Origin: CBDFNN01 sp965250215 | GTDB lineage: Bacteria; Bacteroidota; Rhodothermia; Rhodothermales; DATKEJ01 | Length of the DNA stretch: 64,000 bases | Assembly (NCBI GenBank): GCA_965250215.1 | Contig: CBDFNN010000004.1 | Coordinates: forward strand, 3,658,001-3,722,000 | Direction: 5' to 3' | Shown: piece after piece, positions 1-8,456 of the stretch | Layout of the letters: each line of letters opens with the position of its first letter | Position numbering within the stretch: position 1 is the stretch's first letter | The notes under the pieces: model-generated | Database searches by the model: none | Told to the model about the DNA's origin: nothing | What the model saw: the letters and a program-made list of their open reading frames with translations, nothing else | Position numbers and translations under genes: made by a program

Positions 1-264
1 GGCGCCTCCTTGAAAAAGAACTCCAAAATTCCGTCTCAATTCCCTCAGTTTCCCATAGGCTAGAGCATGAACATCGGTACCGTCAACGATTATCTTTCCT
101 GAGTCTGGAGCCAATAATCCAATGATGTGCTTGAGCAGAACGCTCTTTCCAGATCCAGATTGACCCAATATGGCGAATATCTTTCCATCAGGAATTTCAA
201 GGCTGACATCGTTCAAAACCTGTTTTGTACCAAAGCTCTTGCTTAGCTGCTCAACTTTTATCAT
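1..264 (-). CDS. mlaF: ABC transporter ATP-binding protein, MlaF-like (partial, C-terminus outside window)
   Basis: The first 88 codons of a cytoplasmic ATPase are present; the gene runs off the left edge. The Walker A motif GQSGSGKS is at about residues 34-41, and the segment leading to the Q-loop reads FQGGA, as in MlaF where the signature GxLFQxGALF is typical. Its ATG (264-262) overlaps the TGA of mlaE (263-261) in an ATGA arrangement, so the two are probably translationally coupled. In the Mla system MlaF drives the MlaE permease to move phospholipids between inner and outer membranes. The family call rests on the neighbour plus the motif; the signature LSGGQ and Walker B lie outside the window. 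Confidence 0.85.
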   Translation of the reverse strand, partial: MIKVEQLSKSFGTKQVLNDVSLEIPDGKIFAILGQSGSGKSVLLKHIIGLLAPDSGKIIVDGTDVHALAYGKLRELRRNFGVLFQGGA

Positions 265-1061
265 AGCATAAGAAGGGCTAGTACATAATCCGCCAATAGC
301 ACCATAACACAACTTTCAACCGCGGCTTGTGTCGTGCTTCTTCCGACCCCTTCTGCTCCGCCAGAAGTGAAGTATCCACGAGTGCAGGATATTGAGGTGA
401 TTAAAAATCCAAAGACCACAGCTTTCACTGAGCCAAACCAAACATCAAAGGGTTGAAACCAGTCTCTGGCACCGTCAATGAATACTCGGGCGGGAAGGAT
501 GCCGCCCATCTCGCCAGCAAGAATTCCTCCTCCGATTCCTACGAAACAAGCAAAAGCATAAAGGACAGGAAACATTAACATGCCAGCAAGAACACGTGGC
601 ACAACAAGATAGGCCACAGAATTGAGTCCCATGGACTCCAGAGCATCCACTTGCTCGGTCACTCGCATCGTCCCAAGTTCTGCCGCAATTCGAGCTCCAA
701 CACGGCCGGCTAAAACCAAAGCCGTTGTAACGATACCAAGCTCAAGGACTATAGACGGAACTACTACACCACCAATGATGGATTTAGGTATCAGGGGGTT
801 GACAAGCTGATACGAGCTTTGGACCGTCAGTACCATTCCAGAAAAACCAGCCGTAAGAGCTACGATCGGAAGTGAATCCACACCGATCTTGACCATTTGA
901 GTTAAAAGATCTGCACGATAGACCGAAACCTCATGGACGGACCTAAACGACCTACCAAGAAGAAGGCCATACCGACCAACTTCCTCGAGGAAGTAAGAAA
1001 TTTTGGACCAGATAAATTTGATCAAAATAAACAGAGTGAATTCAAGCCTGCTTCGGATCAA
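261..1061 (-). CDS. mlaE: MlaE-family lipid ABC transporter permease
   Basis: This 266-residue inner-membrane protein is the permease of the Mla phospholipid transport system. The family hallmark AGRVGARIAAELGTM is at about residues 118-132, followed by VTEQVDALESMG. Hydrophobic segments are visible at about 62-85, 95-120, 150-178, 205-228 and 248-266, matching the usual MlaE layout and length. The start is uncertain: the ORF begins at a TTG (1061), no ATG lies in frame close upstream, and the frame stays open into the intergenic region. The mlaF-like gene follows with an ATGA overlap. An MlaD substrate-binding protein would be expected beyond the left edge. The upstream gene is divergent. 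Confidence 0.92.
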   Translation of the reverse strand: MIRSRLEFTLFILIKFIWSKISYFLEEVGRYGLLLGRSFRSVHEVSVYRADLLTQMVKIGVDSLPIVALTAGFSGMVLTVQSSYQLVNPLIPKSIIGGVVVPSIVLELGIVTTALVLAGRVGARIAAELGTMRVTEQVDALESMGLNSVAYLVVPRVLAGMLMFPVLYAFACFVGIGGGILAGEMGGILPARVFIDGARDWFQPFDVWFGSVKAVVFGFLITSISCTRGYFTSGGAEGVGRSTTQAAVESCVMVLLADYVLALLML

Positions 1062-1290
1062 ACTCGGTGCAAGAATATTGATCCCTGATCTAGAAGAAGA
1101 GGCCGTTTGAGTTTTGAAATAAGTTCTGAATTTTGGTTCTCTTTGGACAGAAATCGCGACTTATCTGTAGGGCCTGAGTGACACTACCCAAAGGAAGAGC
1201 AAATATCAGCTTCTAATTCAACTATTTTGTTTTAAAAAATTCGACCTCAGTACTCTGTTCAAACAAAGGTAAAGAGTCATTTCCGATCAT

Positions 1291-3393
1291 TTGAAACAAG
1301 CGAGAAAATCGGCTTACTCATCCAATAAGCACCTGCTTTTTCAAACAGGGTCAATACTGGTTTTATTTAGCATTGCCCTCGTACTCGTTGTCGGTCTTAG
1401 TCCTCTTGTTTTGCAGGCTCAAGAGCCTGCAAAACAAGACACCGTTTTTCTTTATGAAGTTCGGACCGATACCATTTATGCCCTCGGGGAAATTTCCATA
1501 AGGGGCGAAAAAACCGATCGCCGAAGCCCGGTCTCAACGCAGAAAATAAACCTTGCGGCTCTTGAACAGGCGGACACGAGGTCAGCTTCTGGTGTTTTAC
1601 GACTGGTTCCAGGAGCCGTTGTACAAACTAATTCGCGTGGAGAAGACCTAATATACCTGCGTTCAGCCGGAGAACGACAAACCGGGGTCTTTTTTGAGGG
1701 AGCGCCGCTCATGGTGCCTTGGGATCAAAGAATCGATGCCAGCTTCATCCCAACCTCGGCAATTGGTTCAATCTCAGTTCAAAAAAGTACTCCTTCCGTT
1801 CTCTTTGGACCCAACGTAATGGGAGGTGTAATTAACCTGCTGCCAAGGAAACTCCAATCTGATGGCAGGTACAGCGAGGCCTACTTCGAACGGGGTCGCG
1901 TCAATGCCACACAAGCGGGAATAACCACTTTAGTGAAACAAGGAGAAAGGGATGTCACGATCTCACTTGGATATCTTGACCGCGAAGCCTATCCAATCTC
2001 TAACAAACTCGATCTTCCATTCTCGCAAAGTAGTTCTACAGAACGGACAAACAGTGACATACAACGTTTTAACGCCCTCGTTCGGGTGGAATCCTCGTTT
2101 TTGAGAGACGGTCGTTTTTCGCTCTCCTTGCTGCATGTTGAAGGGTCCAAAGGAGTGGCTCCCGAAGGTCACATTGACCCAATCGAGGATCCTAACGGAA
2201 TTCGATATTGGAGATACCCAGAATGGAAGAATTCCATGGTGGTAGCAAATGCAGACAAGCCCCTTCGCCTCTTCTCCGACGCCGTTTTGAAATCAACGGT
2301 TTGGATGTCGCAGTTTAAGCAGAGATTGACCGACTTTACTAGCCAGTCCTATGACGTCATTGATGAACGAGAAGAAGATCAAAACACAAACGGTGGACTC
2401 AGATTTGGTCTCATATCGGGCCTGGGTCCTGGGCGATTCCAACTTTCTTACTTCGGAAGTTACTCGCGCCACCACAAAGACAGAATTGGTGATTCTAGTA
2501 GCGAGTTGAATTTCTCACAATTAACGAATAGTCTTGGTACGACCTACTCACAAAACATCGGTCGGGGACTGGATCTCAGCGTGGGTCTTTCTGCAGACGT
2601 TCTCGCGACTCCCACTACCGGTGACAAGCCAAGCCGATCTGCCCAGTCAGACCTTGGTTTTTCGATGGGACTGATCTGGGAGAAACCACTCGGCGTCTGG
2701 TCGCTGGATGTAGGCCGACGAACGCGTTTTCCTACTCTACGCGAATTGTTTGGGGAAGCCCTTGGACGTTTTATTATAAACCCCGATTTGAAAGCGGAAA
2801 GCAGCCTTAGCATTGAGGGCGGGGTAGCCAGAAGTTTCGGTTCAAAATTCAATGCTAAATTGTTAGGCTTTGCTAGGTCAACCGACAATACTATCAGTGT
2901 ACTGAGATTTTCGGAAGAGAACGGCGATTTCAAAAGGCAACGAGTGAACATTGAGGGATCGAGGCTTTTCGGTGTAGAATTTCTCGGAGAATATTACCTG
3001 TCTTCGAGATTCAATCTATCTGGTCATCTTACTTTGATGCATGCTAGGTCTTTTTCTGATGAAACTGCTAGCTATGATAGATTTCTTGAGGAGCGGCCCG
3101 GTATTCTTGGCACTTTGAACGCTCGAATAAAGCTCACCAATAAAATCAGTTCAACGCTTGAAATCGTTCAAACGGGACGAGCGCACAGCCTGGATGAGGA
3201 AAATAAGTTTGTTGAATTAGACCCCTACACCAATCTAAACTTGCGGATCGGCTATGTTCATTACTGGAGTAACTTCCTTAGTGCCGAACTATTTGCTAGG
3301 ATAAATAACGCAACTGATTCTGTCGTCATTCCCCAAATCGGCCTAGCAGGAGAGGGACGTAATGTCTTGTTTGGCCTAAGAGTGACCTTCTAA
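1291..3393 (+). CDS. TonB-dependent outer-membrane receptor
   Basis: A 700-residue protein with a hydrophobic signal segment at about 17-43 ending near LQAQ, a TonB plug domain at about 65-190 (LVPGAVV, SAIGSISVQKS, GPNVMGGVINLLP), then a long beta-barrel region rich in alternating polar and aromatic residues, ending LFGLRVTF with the C-terminal phenylalanine typical of outer-membrane barrels. It should import a ligand too large for porins, powered by TonB; the substrate cannot be told from sequence. The start is a TTG and no good ribosome site is seen, so a few residues of the N-terminus are uncertain. It is divergent from mlaE across 229 bases and has no obvious SusD partner, so it is probably of the siderophore, vitamin or metal receptor type rather than SusC. 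Confidence 0.9.
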   Translation: MKQARKSAYSSNKHLLFQTGSILVLFSIALVLVVGLSPLVLQAQEPAKQDTVFLYEVRTDTIYALGEISIRGEKTDRRSPVSTQKINLAALEQADTRSASGVLRLVPGAVVQTNSRGEDLIYLRSAGERQTGVFFEGAPLMVPWDQRIDASFIPTSAIGSISVQKSTPSVLFGPNVMGGVINLLPRKLQSDGRYSEAYFERGRVNATQAGITTLVKQGERDVTISLGYLDREAYPISNKLDLPFSQSSSTERTNSDIQRFNALVRVESSFLRDGRFSLSLLHVEGSKGVAPEGHIDPIEDPNGIRYWRYPEWKNSMVVANADKPLRLFSDAVLKSTVWMSQFKQRLTDFTSQSYDVIDEREEDQNTNGGLRFGLISGLGPGRFQLSYFGSYSRHHKDRIGDSSSELNFSQLTNSLGTTYSQNIGRGLDLSVGLSADVLATPTTGDKPSRSAQSDLGFSMGLIWEKPLGVWSLDVGRRTRFPTLRELFGEALGRFIINPDLKAESSLSIEGGVARSFGSKFNAKLLGFARSTDNTISVLRFSEENGDFKRQRVNIEGSRLFGVEFLGEYYLSSRFNLSGHLTLMHARSFSDETASYDRFLEERPGILGTLNARIKLTNKISSTLEIVQTGRAHSLDEENKFVELDPYTNLNLRIGYVHYWSNFLSAELFARINNATDSVVIPQIGLAGEGRNVLFGLRVTF

Positions 3394-3405
3394 GAATTCT
3401 AGCAA

Positions 3406-3702
3406 CTAATCGTGTTGTCCTGAGATGTTGTAGGAAAAGGCTTGTGGCCTAGCTACGAAAGAGGGTTTTACTTTTGTCCACGTTGAGTTGAACAGCTCGC
3501 TAGAACGGTACTCATTTAGTGCTTCCATCGAGTCCCACTTACTAAAAGTCGCGAAAATATTTCTATCGCCCATTCCTCGCCAAAGGACAACTCCGTGACA
3601 TCCGGGGAAGGCAGAAATCTTATTCCTCACTTGCTCAAAGGTCGCAATAAAGGATTCGTGTCCAGCTTTCCCTATTTCCAAGCGTACATATCTATTTATC
3701 AT
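3406..3702 (-). CDS. Antibiotic biosynthesis monooxygenase (ABM)-fold small protein
   Basis: A 98-residue soluble protein. The sequence starting MINRYVRLEI, with the central pattern FPGCHGVVLWRG and FATFSKWDSMEALNEYR, fits the dimeric ferredoxin-like ABM/heme-oxygenase-like fold, where proteins of about 100 residues bind small aromatic substrates or heme. No substrate can be assigned. An upstream start at 3741 would overlap the DUF2851 gene by 29 bases and adds residues that do not look like the family, so the ATG at 3702, 10 bases after the upstream stop, is preferred. It probably shares a transcript with that gene. Confidence 0.7.
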   Translation of the reverse strand: MINRYVRLEIGKAGHESFIATFEQVRNKISAFPGCHGVVLWRGMGDRNIFATFSKWDSMEALNEYRSSELFNSTWTKVKPSFVARPQAFSYNISGQHD

Positions 3703-3712
3703 GTAAATAACA

Positions 3713-5101
3713 TTAGCGTTCCAGCAAGTATTTCCCAACATCGCAATTTTGACAGCGGGACTCAGAACACCAATTATTGTAGAGTTCTCTTAGGCCTTCT
3801 GCTGAAACTCTGTCTAGGGTCTTAACCTTTCTCCCGACATAGCGTGAGGTGGTACTATCATTCTGATCCTTCAATAGACTATAAGACTTTTCCAATATAT
3901 CCAACAGTGCAAAATCACCTTGCACTTCGGCGAGGGCAAAAGTCCAAGGTATTAGAACATTTGCCAATATTGTCGATGCTCTTTTTTCGCCGATATTAGA
4001 TCGTCTTTTTAAATGATCTCTCCACCCCAAGCCGTCCAGATTTCTCAAATCGGAAAAAGTAAAAAGACCCTGCAATTCGCGCCCTGGCTTCTTGGCCAAA
4101 AGGCAAGTTTTGATTGTCTCAAAACTGTCAGAAGCGAAAAGTCCTTCTTGTGAGAACAAATAGGAACACTGAATCAGTCTATTGACGGGCCTATTTTGAG
4201 GTCGAAGTCTGTGGTTCACCCATCTTGGACCACTTTCAATCGCATCTAAACCCAAGGACTCGTAGCGAGCATGCAATTCAACAAACGCTTCCGCCTCTAG
4301 GCGCTCCATTTTTCTGATTCTATCACTTGATGGGAGGAGTCCTGCTAATCCAAGGATGAATGCTAATCTTATTTCGTCTTTTTTAAAATTCTTTAGCAGG
4401 TCGATAGATAAATGAGACGCAAACTCTTCCATTGGCTCAACATTTTTAGCATAACCAAGGGCTCGCATGATGCCAGAAAAAAGAATTGTCTCCGGATCGT
4501 TGGTCTTCTGAAGCAGCTCTCTCATTTTTGAAACCCTGCGGTTAAATCTTTCTGAGGCCCTTTTCTGAACCAAATTATTTCGCAGATGAAGAGGCACAAG
4601 ATGCCAGGTCGCTTCGCAAGGAAAGCTTGATCGTGATCTCAGGCGAAAGTCGTGAAGTAGAGATCGAATGGAACGTTTCAATCTAGGCGCGAGAACAAGT
4701 TCTTCCATCGAGTCGCCATTCGCGAGCAAAATGGACCTACCAGGATTATCGGGATAAAGAAGGACATGTAGCTTGACATTATTGTAGGCTGGATCTGAAT
4801 AATGACCGTGAAGAATCCAATCCCGAGCGAATAAGTGAATTTCGACATCACAATCAAAAAGCTCATTGTCAATAAGAAGTTGAGCATCCTTGAAATCAGG
4901 ACCTTGATCGTGATTGTGGCGCCCGACTTTCAAAACTTTAATGTTTTTTCCAGAGACTGCTGTGAGCAGTCGCGTGTCGAAAAGTTGAAGCCTCCAAATT
5001 TCTTGGACAAGGCTTTCAGGGACATCACCTCGGTCCTGAGGTTCATGAATCGTAATTCTGAAAATCTCGCCGGAATCGGCGTAATAGTGAACTGGCTCCA
5101 T
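3713..5101 (-). CDS. DUF2851 family protein
   Basis: This 462-residue cytoplasmic protein belongs to a conserved Bacteroidota family of unknown function. Hallmarks seen: GPDFKDAQLLIDN (about 68-80), CDVEIHLFARDW followed by HGHYSDPAYNNVKLHVL (about 84-115), and a C-terminal cysteine set WCSESRCQNCDVGKYLL that could bind metal. The N-terminal block resembles a nuclease-like fold in general shape, but that is only a guess. It has an ATG start and lies downstream of the structured-RNA terminator at 5148-5178, so it should have its own promoter in 5102-5147. The ABM-like gene follows. Confidence 0.85.
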   Translation of the reverse strand: MEPVHYYADSGEIFRITIHEPQDRGDVPESLVQEIWRLQLFDTRLLTAVSGKNIKVLKVGRHNHDQGPDFKDAQLLIDNELFDCDVEIHLFARDWILHGHYSDPAYNNVKLHVLLYPDNPGRSILLANGDSMEELVLAPRLKRSIRSLLHDFRLRSRSSFPCEATWHLVPLHLRNNLVQKRASERFNRRVSKMRELLQKTNDPETILFSGIMRALGYAKNVEPMEEFASHLSIDLLKNFKKDEIRLAFILGLAGLLPSSDRIRKMERLEAEAFVELHARYESLGLDAIESGPRWVNHRLRPQNRPVNRLIQCSYLFSQEGLFASDSFETIKTCLLAKKPGRELQGLFTFSDLRNLDGLGWRDHLKRRSNIGEKRASTILANVLIPWTFALAEVQGDFALLDILEKSYSLLKDQNDSTTSRYVGRKVKTLDRVSAEGLRELYNNWCSESRCQNCDVGKYLLER

Positions 5102-5147
5102 TTATGCTTTATCTAGTAAAGACACATTGGTGGAGCCGACCATAACC

Positions 5148-5178
5148 AAAAAAGAAAGGATCCACCAGTGGTGGACCC
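5148..5178 (-). terminator. Intrinsic terminator of the pyrF/structured RNA transcript
   Basis: On the minus strand GGGTCCACC and GGTGGATCC pair over 9 bases (one G-U) with a 3-base loop, followed directly by TTTCTTTTTT. It faces away from pyrF and sits upstream of the DUF2851 gene. Confidence 0.88.
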
Positions 5179-5345
5179 TTAGACCTCGCTTGTAAGTAAA
5201 CCCCGTGCCTGCAACACGGGGGATAATAGCGCTTCTCGTGAATCTCGGAAAACACGAGCACGGGAAGAGGCTAACAGCCTCCTAAAAGTTAATTTCCAAG
5301 CGCTGTGTCCTTGCGGACATATCAATACGCACAGAAATGATACAA
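5148..5345 (-). ncRNA. Candidate structured RNA of unknown class ending in an intrinsic terminator
   Basis: The 200 bases behind pyrF contain several strong stems on the minus strand. In transcript order these are a GCAA-capped hairpin TGTCC/GGACA (5306-5319), GAGGCT/AGCCTC (5267-5281), CTCGTG/CACGAG (5234-5257), CCCCGTG/CACGGGG (5201-5220) and a terminator hairpin with a TTTCTTTTTT tail (5148-5178). Longer-range pairing is possible between AGCGCTT (5299-5305) and AAGCGCT (5228-5234), or alternatively between CGCTTG and CAAGCG (5186-5191), so two folds compete. A closing stem with a large interior and small side hairpins recalls 6S RNA, but no conserved 6S sequence is recognised. It could also be an unusually structured pyrF 3' UTR. 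Confidence 0.5.
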
Positions 5346-5351
5346 GCTAGC

Positions 5352-6182
5352 TCACAGGATCGACGAATTTATTAACTCATCAGAAATTTTGCTGTTGAGC
5401 TTAGCTGCCGCCAACGCAGCTTGTTCTGAATAGTCTTCTCCAGACGATGCATAAATAATGGATCGGGAGCTGTTAATAAGGACTGAGCCCTTAGTTGTGT
5501 GCGCGGCCAGTGTGTCTTCTATTGACCCACCTTGAGCTCCTATACCAGGAACAAGAAATGGCGTAGTTTTATGAGTGAGTCGAAGTTGAGAAAGGGTGTT
5601 CCCCTGAGTCGCACCAACTACGAATCCCGTTTCACCAGTACTAGCCATTCCCCATTCTTCAACCTTCTCAGCCACGATTTGATAGATTGCTTTCCCATTG
5701 GACTGAAGATTTTGAAAATCTTCGGCACCTTGGTTTGAGGTCTTTACTAAGACAAAAACCAGCTTACCTTCGTAGCTAAGGAAAGGGTCAACGGAATCGC
5801 GACCCATGTAGGCTGAGACGGTGCAGGAATCAAAGTTGAATTCTTCAAAAAACGAACGCGCATACATCGCTGCGGTATTTCCAATGTCGCCCCGTTTCCC
5901 ATCGGCAATCGTCAGGGCCCTGTCTCCAATGTGTCGTGTGACATCTAGAAGAACATCCATGCCCCCTGGGCCAAGAGCCTCAAAGAACGCAAGATTAGGC
6001 TTGAAGGCGATCGCTTCGGGAAGTGTCGAATCAATAATCGATCTACAGAACTCGGAAGTCGCAAGGAGTGGGTCCTTTCCGCGAAGCGAAATAGGAAGTC
6101 GTTCGAGAACAGGATCAAGGCCAACGCAAAGAAGTGAGTTCTTCCTTGATTGAAGGATTCCAAGACGCTCAGTGAAATTCAA
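5352..6182 (-). CDS. pyrF: Orotidine 5'-phosphate decarboxylase (type 2)
   Basis: PyrF decarboxylates OMP to UMP, the last step of de novo pyrimidine synthesis in the cytoplasm. The 276-residue length and the motif DGKRGDIGNTA (about 93-103) identify the longer type 2 subfamily; the N-terminal SLLCVGLDP and the phosphate-binding VPGIGAQGG near residue 215 also fit. The start is a TTG at 6182 giving MNFTERLG, which matches where the family usually begins; no ATG is available nearby. It stands alone rather than in a pyr operon and is followed by the structured-RNA candidate and terminator. It is divergent from the acyl-CoA dehydrogenase gene. Confidence 0.95.
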   Translation of the reverse strand: MNFTERLGILQSRKNSLLCVGLDPVLERLPISLRGKDPLLATSEFCRSIIDSTLPEAIAFKPNLAFFEALGPGGMDVLLDVTRHIGDRALTIADGKRGDIGNTAAMYARSFFEEFNFDSCTVSAYMGRDSVDPFLSYEGKLVFVLVKTSNQGAEDFQNLQSNGKAIYQIVAEKVEEWGMASTGETGFVVGATQGNTLSQLRLTHKTTPFLVPGIGAQGGSIEDTLAAHTTKGSVLINSSRSIIYASSGEDYSEQAALAAAKLNSKISDELINSSIL

Positions 6183-6292
6183 AATGCTGACTCTATGGTA
6201 AAGTGTGAGATCGTATTTACGAGCTTCGATCTTCTTAGTATAGCTAGTATTTGAAGCTTAGTTCTTAGGCCCAATATGAAAATGAAAAGTAG

Positions 6293-6313
6293 GACTTGAG
6301 ACTTGGAACTGTG
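6293..6313 (+). repeat. Degenerate heptamer repeat, about 3 units
   Basis: Three consecutive 7-base units, GACTTGA, GACTTGG and AACTGTG, lie between the divergent pyrF and acyl-CoA dehydrogenase genes. Shifted by one register the units are TGAGACT, TGGAACT and GTGACAC, close to the YGRAACW consensus of the other intergenic heptads in this window. This is one of the weaker copies. Confidence 0.4.
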
Positions 6314-6419
6314 ACACAAAAAGGTGAGTACTGAAAGCGGTTCCGAAGCATCATCTCTCACACATGCTTTGGTCCACCTCCCCCTGTCAAATAAGCAAAA
6401 CCACGCAAGCAAGAATAGG

Positions 6420-8426
6420 ATGTCAAGCCTCTTAAAAGATCTCAAAAACGTTTCAGATAAAGACCGCCAAATGATCGAGGAGGCGGAGGCGATGCTCGGC
6501 CCAGAGCCCTCGGAAATGGGATTTATTAAAAATCTATTTTGGGGTCGTTTTAGAAACGATCTAGTTTTTCCCTATCCCCGAGAATCACCTGAAGAACGGG
6601 CTAAGTGTGATACACTTCTAGAAGAACTCGATACCTACTTTGAAAACGAACACCCGTCTATTCAAATCGATCAGGAAGAACGCATTCCAGCTTGGGTTTT
6701 TGAACGCTTGTTCGAAATGGGTGTAATGGGTCTTACTGTCCCCGTGAAGTATAACGGTCTGGGTCTGGGAGTCACTAGTTACAACAGAGTGCTCCAAAGA
6801 ATCGGAGCCTCCTGTGGTTCTACCTCCGTAATTGTATCGGCTCACCAGTCTATTGGCTGCAAGGCGATCATGCTATTTGGTAATGAGGAGCAGAAGGATA
6901 AATGGCTTCCCAAAGTGGCCAGAGAGTTCTTAAGTGGCTTTGGTCTTTCCGAGCCCAATGTTGGTTGCGATGCAGGTGGACAGGAAAGCTACTGCACACT
7001 AAGCGACGACGGAACTCACTACGTCTTGAATGGAGAAAAAAAATGGAATACATCTGGAGCTGTCAGTGGTGTATTCACGATCATCGCAAAAAGAATGAAT
7101 AAAGACGGCGACTTTCTAAAAGGAGTCAACGCCTTGATTTGTACTCCGGATATGGAAGGTTTCGAGATAATCGAAAACAACAGAAGTAAGTGTGGAATTC
7201 GGGGTACGTGGCAAGCCCGGATCAAGTTGACCAAGGTCAAAGTCCCGGTGAAAAACCTTTTACACAAGGAAGGCGAGGGACTGAAGGTAGCTCTTACCTG
7301 TCTAAACTATGGCCGATGTACATTATCGGCCGGAATGTTGGGTGCTGCCAAAAAGTGCATGGATCAGGGAATTAAGTGGGCGACAACTCGATATCAATTC
7401 CAACGGCCTCTAGCGGACTTCGATTTAGTAAAAGCAAAAATTGCTCACATGTCGGCTTTGAGTTATGCCATGGAGTCCGTTCTTTATATGACGACTCAAA
7501 TTTTGGATCGCCATGACAAAGATATCATGGTCGAGACAGCTGCAACCAAGGTCTTCTGTTCCGAAATGGGATGGAGAGTCATTAACGACGTCGTGCAGAT
7601 TATGGGCGGCGAAGGTTACATGACTGAAAATGAGGTGGAGCGAGCCTTTCGAGACTCGAGAATCTATACGATTGTAGAAGGTGCCAACGAGGTCATGCAC
7701 ACCTTCGTCTTCGCTTACGGCGGCAAACAGCTAGCCGAGCAGATGTTAGGAATACAAGCCGCGATGCTCTGGAATTCTGACGAGGGACTCGGAGCCAATA
7801 TTGGCCGGATAACAAAAAATGCATTTAACTGGAAGATTCAGAAAAGGGCGATTCCTCTCGGAGCGCAGCTTCTGGCTCGAATGAAACCCTCCCCTCCTCG
7901 TGTTGAAGGTGTGGATTCATCCTTGCAAAACATAGCCGACCGAATCGGCTTCCTTACGCGAGAGCATTCGGATACATTCAAGACTACGAGTCTGAGATTG
8001 CAAGAGAGCGTGGTCACAAGACAGCTTTACCAATCTTGGATCGCAGATACTGCGATCCATCTTTGGGCTATGACCTGTACTCTTTCGCGTCTTGATGAAC
8101 AGATCAGGAATCGGGAATCTGGACTCGAGTTTGAAAGGGACAAAACCGCTGCGTTACATTTCTTTGATATCGCGGAGGAATCCATCATGGAGAACTTTCG
8201 ACGATTGAAAGAAAACACGGAGCCATCCATGATGAAGGCATCAGAGGCAGCGATCGCTCTAAATGACTCCTATCCAAACTCAGAGTTTTACATACCTGAA
8301 CGAAGCCCCAATGCGATAGGGACCGGCAAAGATGTCAATCGCAAAGACATTAAGCAATTCCCAGGAAATGAGCCGACGGTGAAAGTTGAATTCAATGTCG
8401 AAAAAGAGATCGCCGAGTACGCGTAG
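6420..8426 (+). CDS. Acyl-CoA dehydrogenase family protein (long, C-terminally extended)
   Basis: A flavoprotein that introduces the alpha-beta double bond in acyl-CoA thioesters during beta-oxidation. From the ATG at 6420 it has 668 residues, well over the usual 380, matching the VLCAD/ACAD9 or FadE-like group with an added C-terminal helical domain. The N-terminal ACAD core is clear (GLSEPNVGCDAGG, NGEKKWNTSGAVSG), and the catalytic glutamate is expected in VEGANEVM at about residue 420. An upstream GTG at 6324 would add 32 residues that look non-coding, so the ATG is preferred. No ETF or thiolase gene is next to it. The chain-length preference is unknown. Confidence 0.9.
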   Translation: MSSLLKDLKNVSDKDRQMIEEAEAMLGPEPSEMGFIKNLFWGRFRNDLVFPYPRESPEERAKCDTLLEELDTYFENEHPSIQIDQEERIPAWVFERLFEMGVMGLTVPVKYNGLGLGVTSYNRVLQRIGASCGSTSVIVSAHQSIGCKAIMLFGNEEQKDKWLPKVAREFLSGFGLSEPNVGCDAGGQESYCTLSDDGTHYVLNGEKKWNTSGAVSGVFTIIAKRMNKDGDFLKGVNALICTPDMEGFEIIENNRSKCGIRGTWQARIKLTKVKVPVKNLLHKEGEGLKVALTCLNYGRCTLSAGMLGAAKKCMDQGIKWATTRYQFQRPLADFDLVKAKIAHMSALSYAMESVLYMTTQILDRHDKDIMVETAATKVFCSEMGWRVINDVVQIMGGEGYMTENEVERAFRDSRIYTIVEGANEVMHTFVFAYGGKQLAEQMLGIQAAMLWNSDEGLGANIGRITKNAFNWKIQKRAIPLGAQLLARMKPSPPRVEGVDSSLQNIADRIGFLTREHSDTFKTTSLRLQESVVTRQLYQSWIADTAIHLWAMTCTLSRLDEQIRNRESGLEFERDKTAALHFFDIAEESIMENFRRLKENTEPSMMKASEAAIALNDSYPNSEFYIPERSPNAIGTGKDVNRKDIKQFPGNEPTVKVEFNVEKEIAEYA

Positions 8427-8456
8427 ACTTGCGGTTATTTTAGGATTCAAATTCTG

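Noticed and set aside
622..810. Plus-strand frame inside mlaE
   Set aside because: Antisense shadow of the strongly supported mlaE coding sequence.
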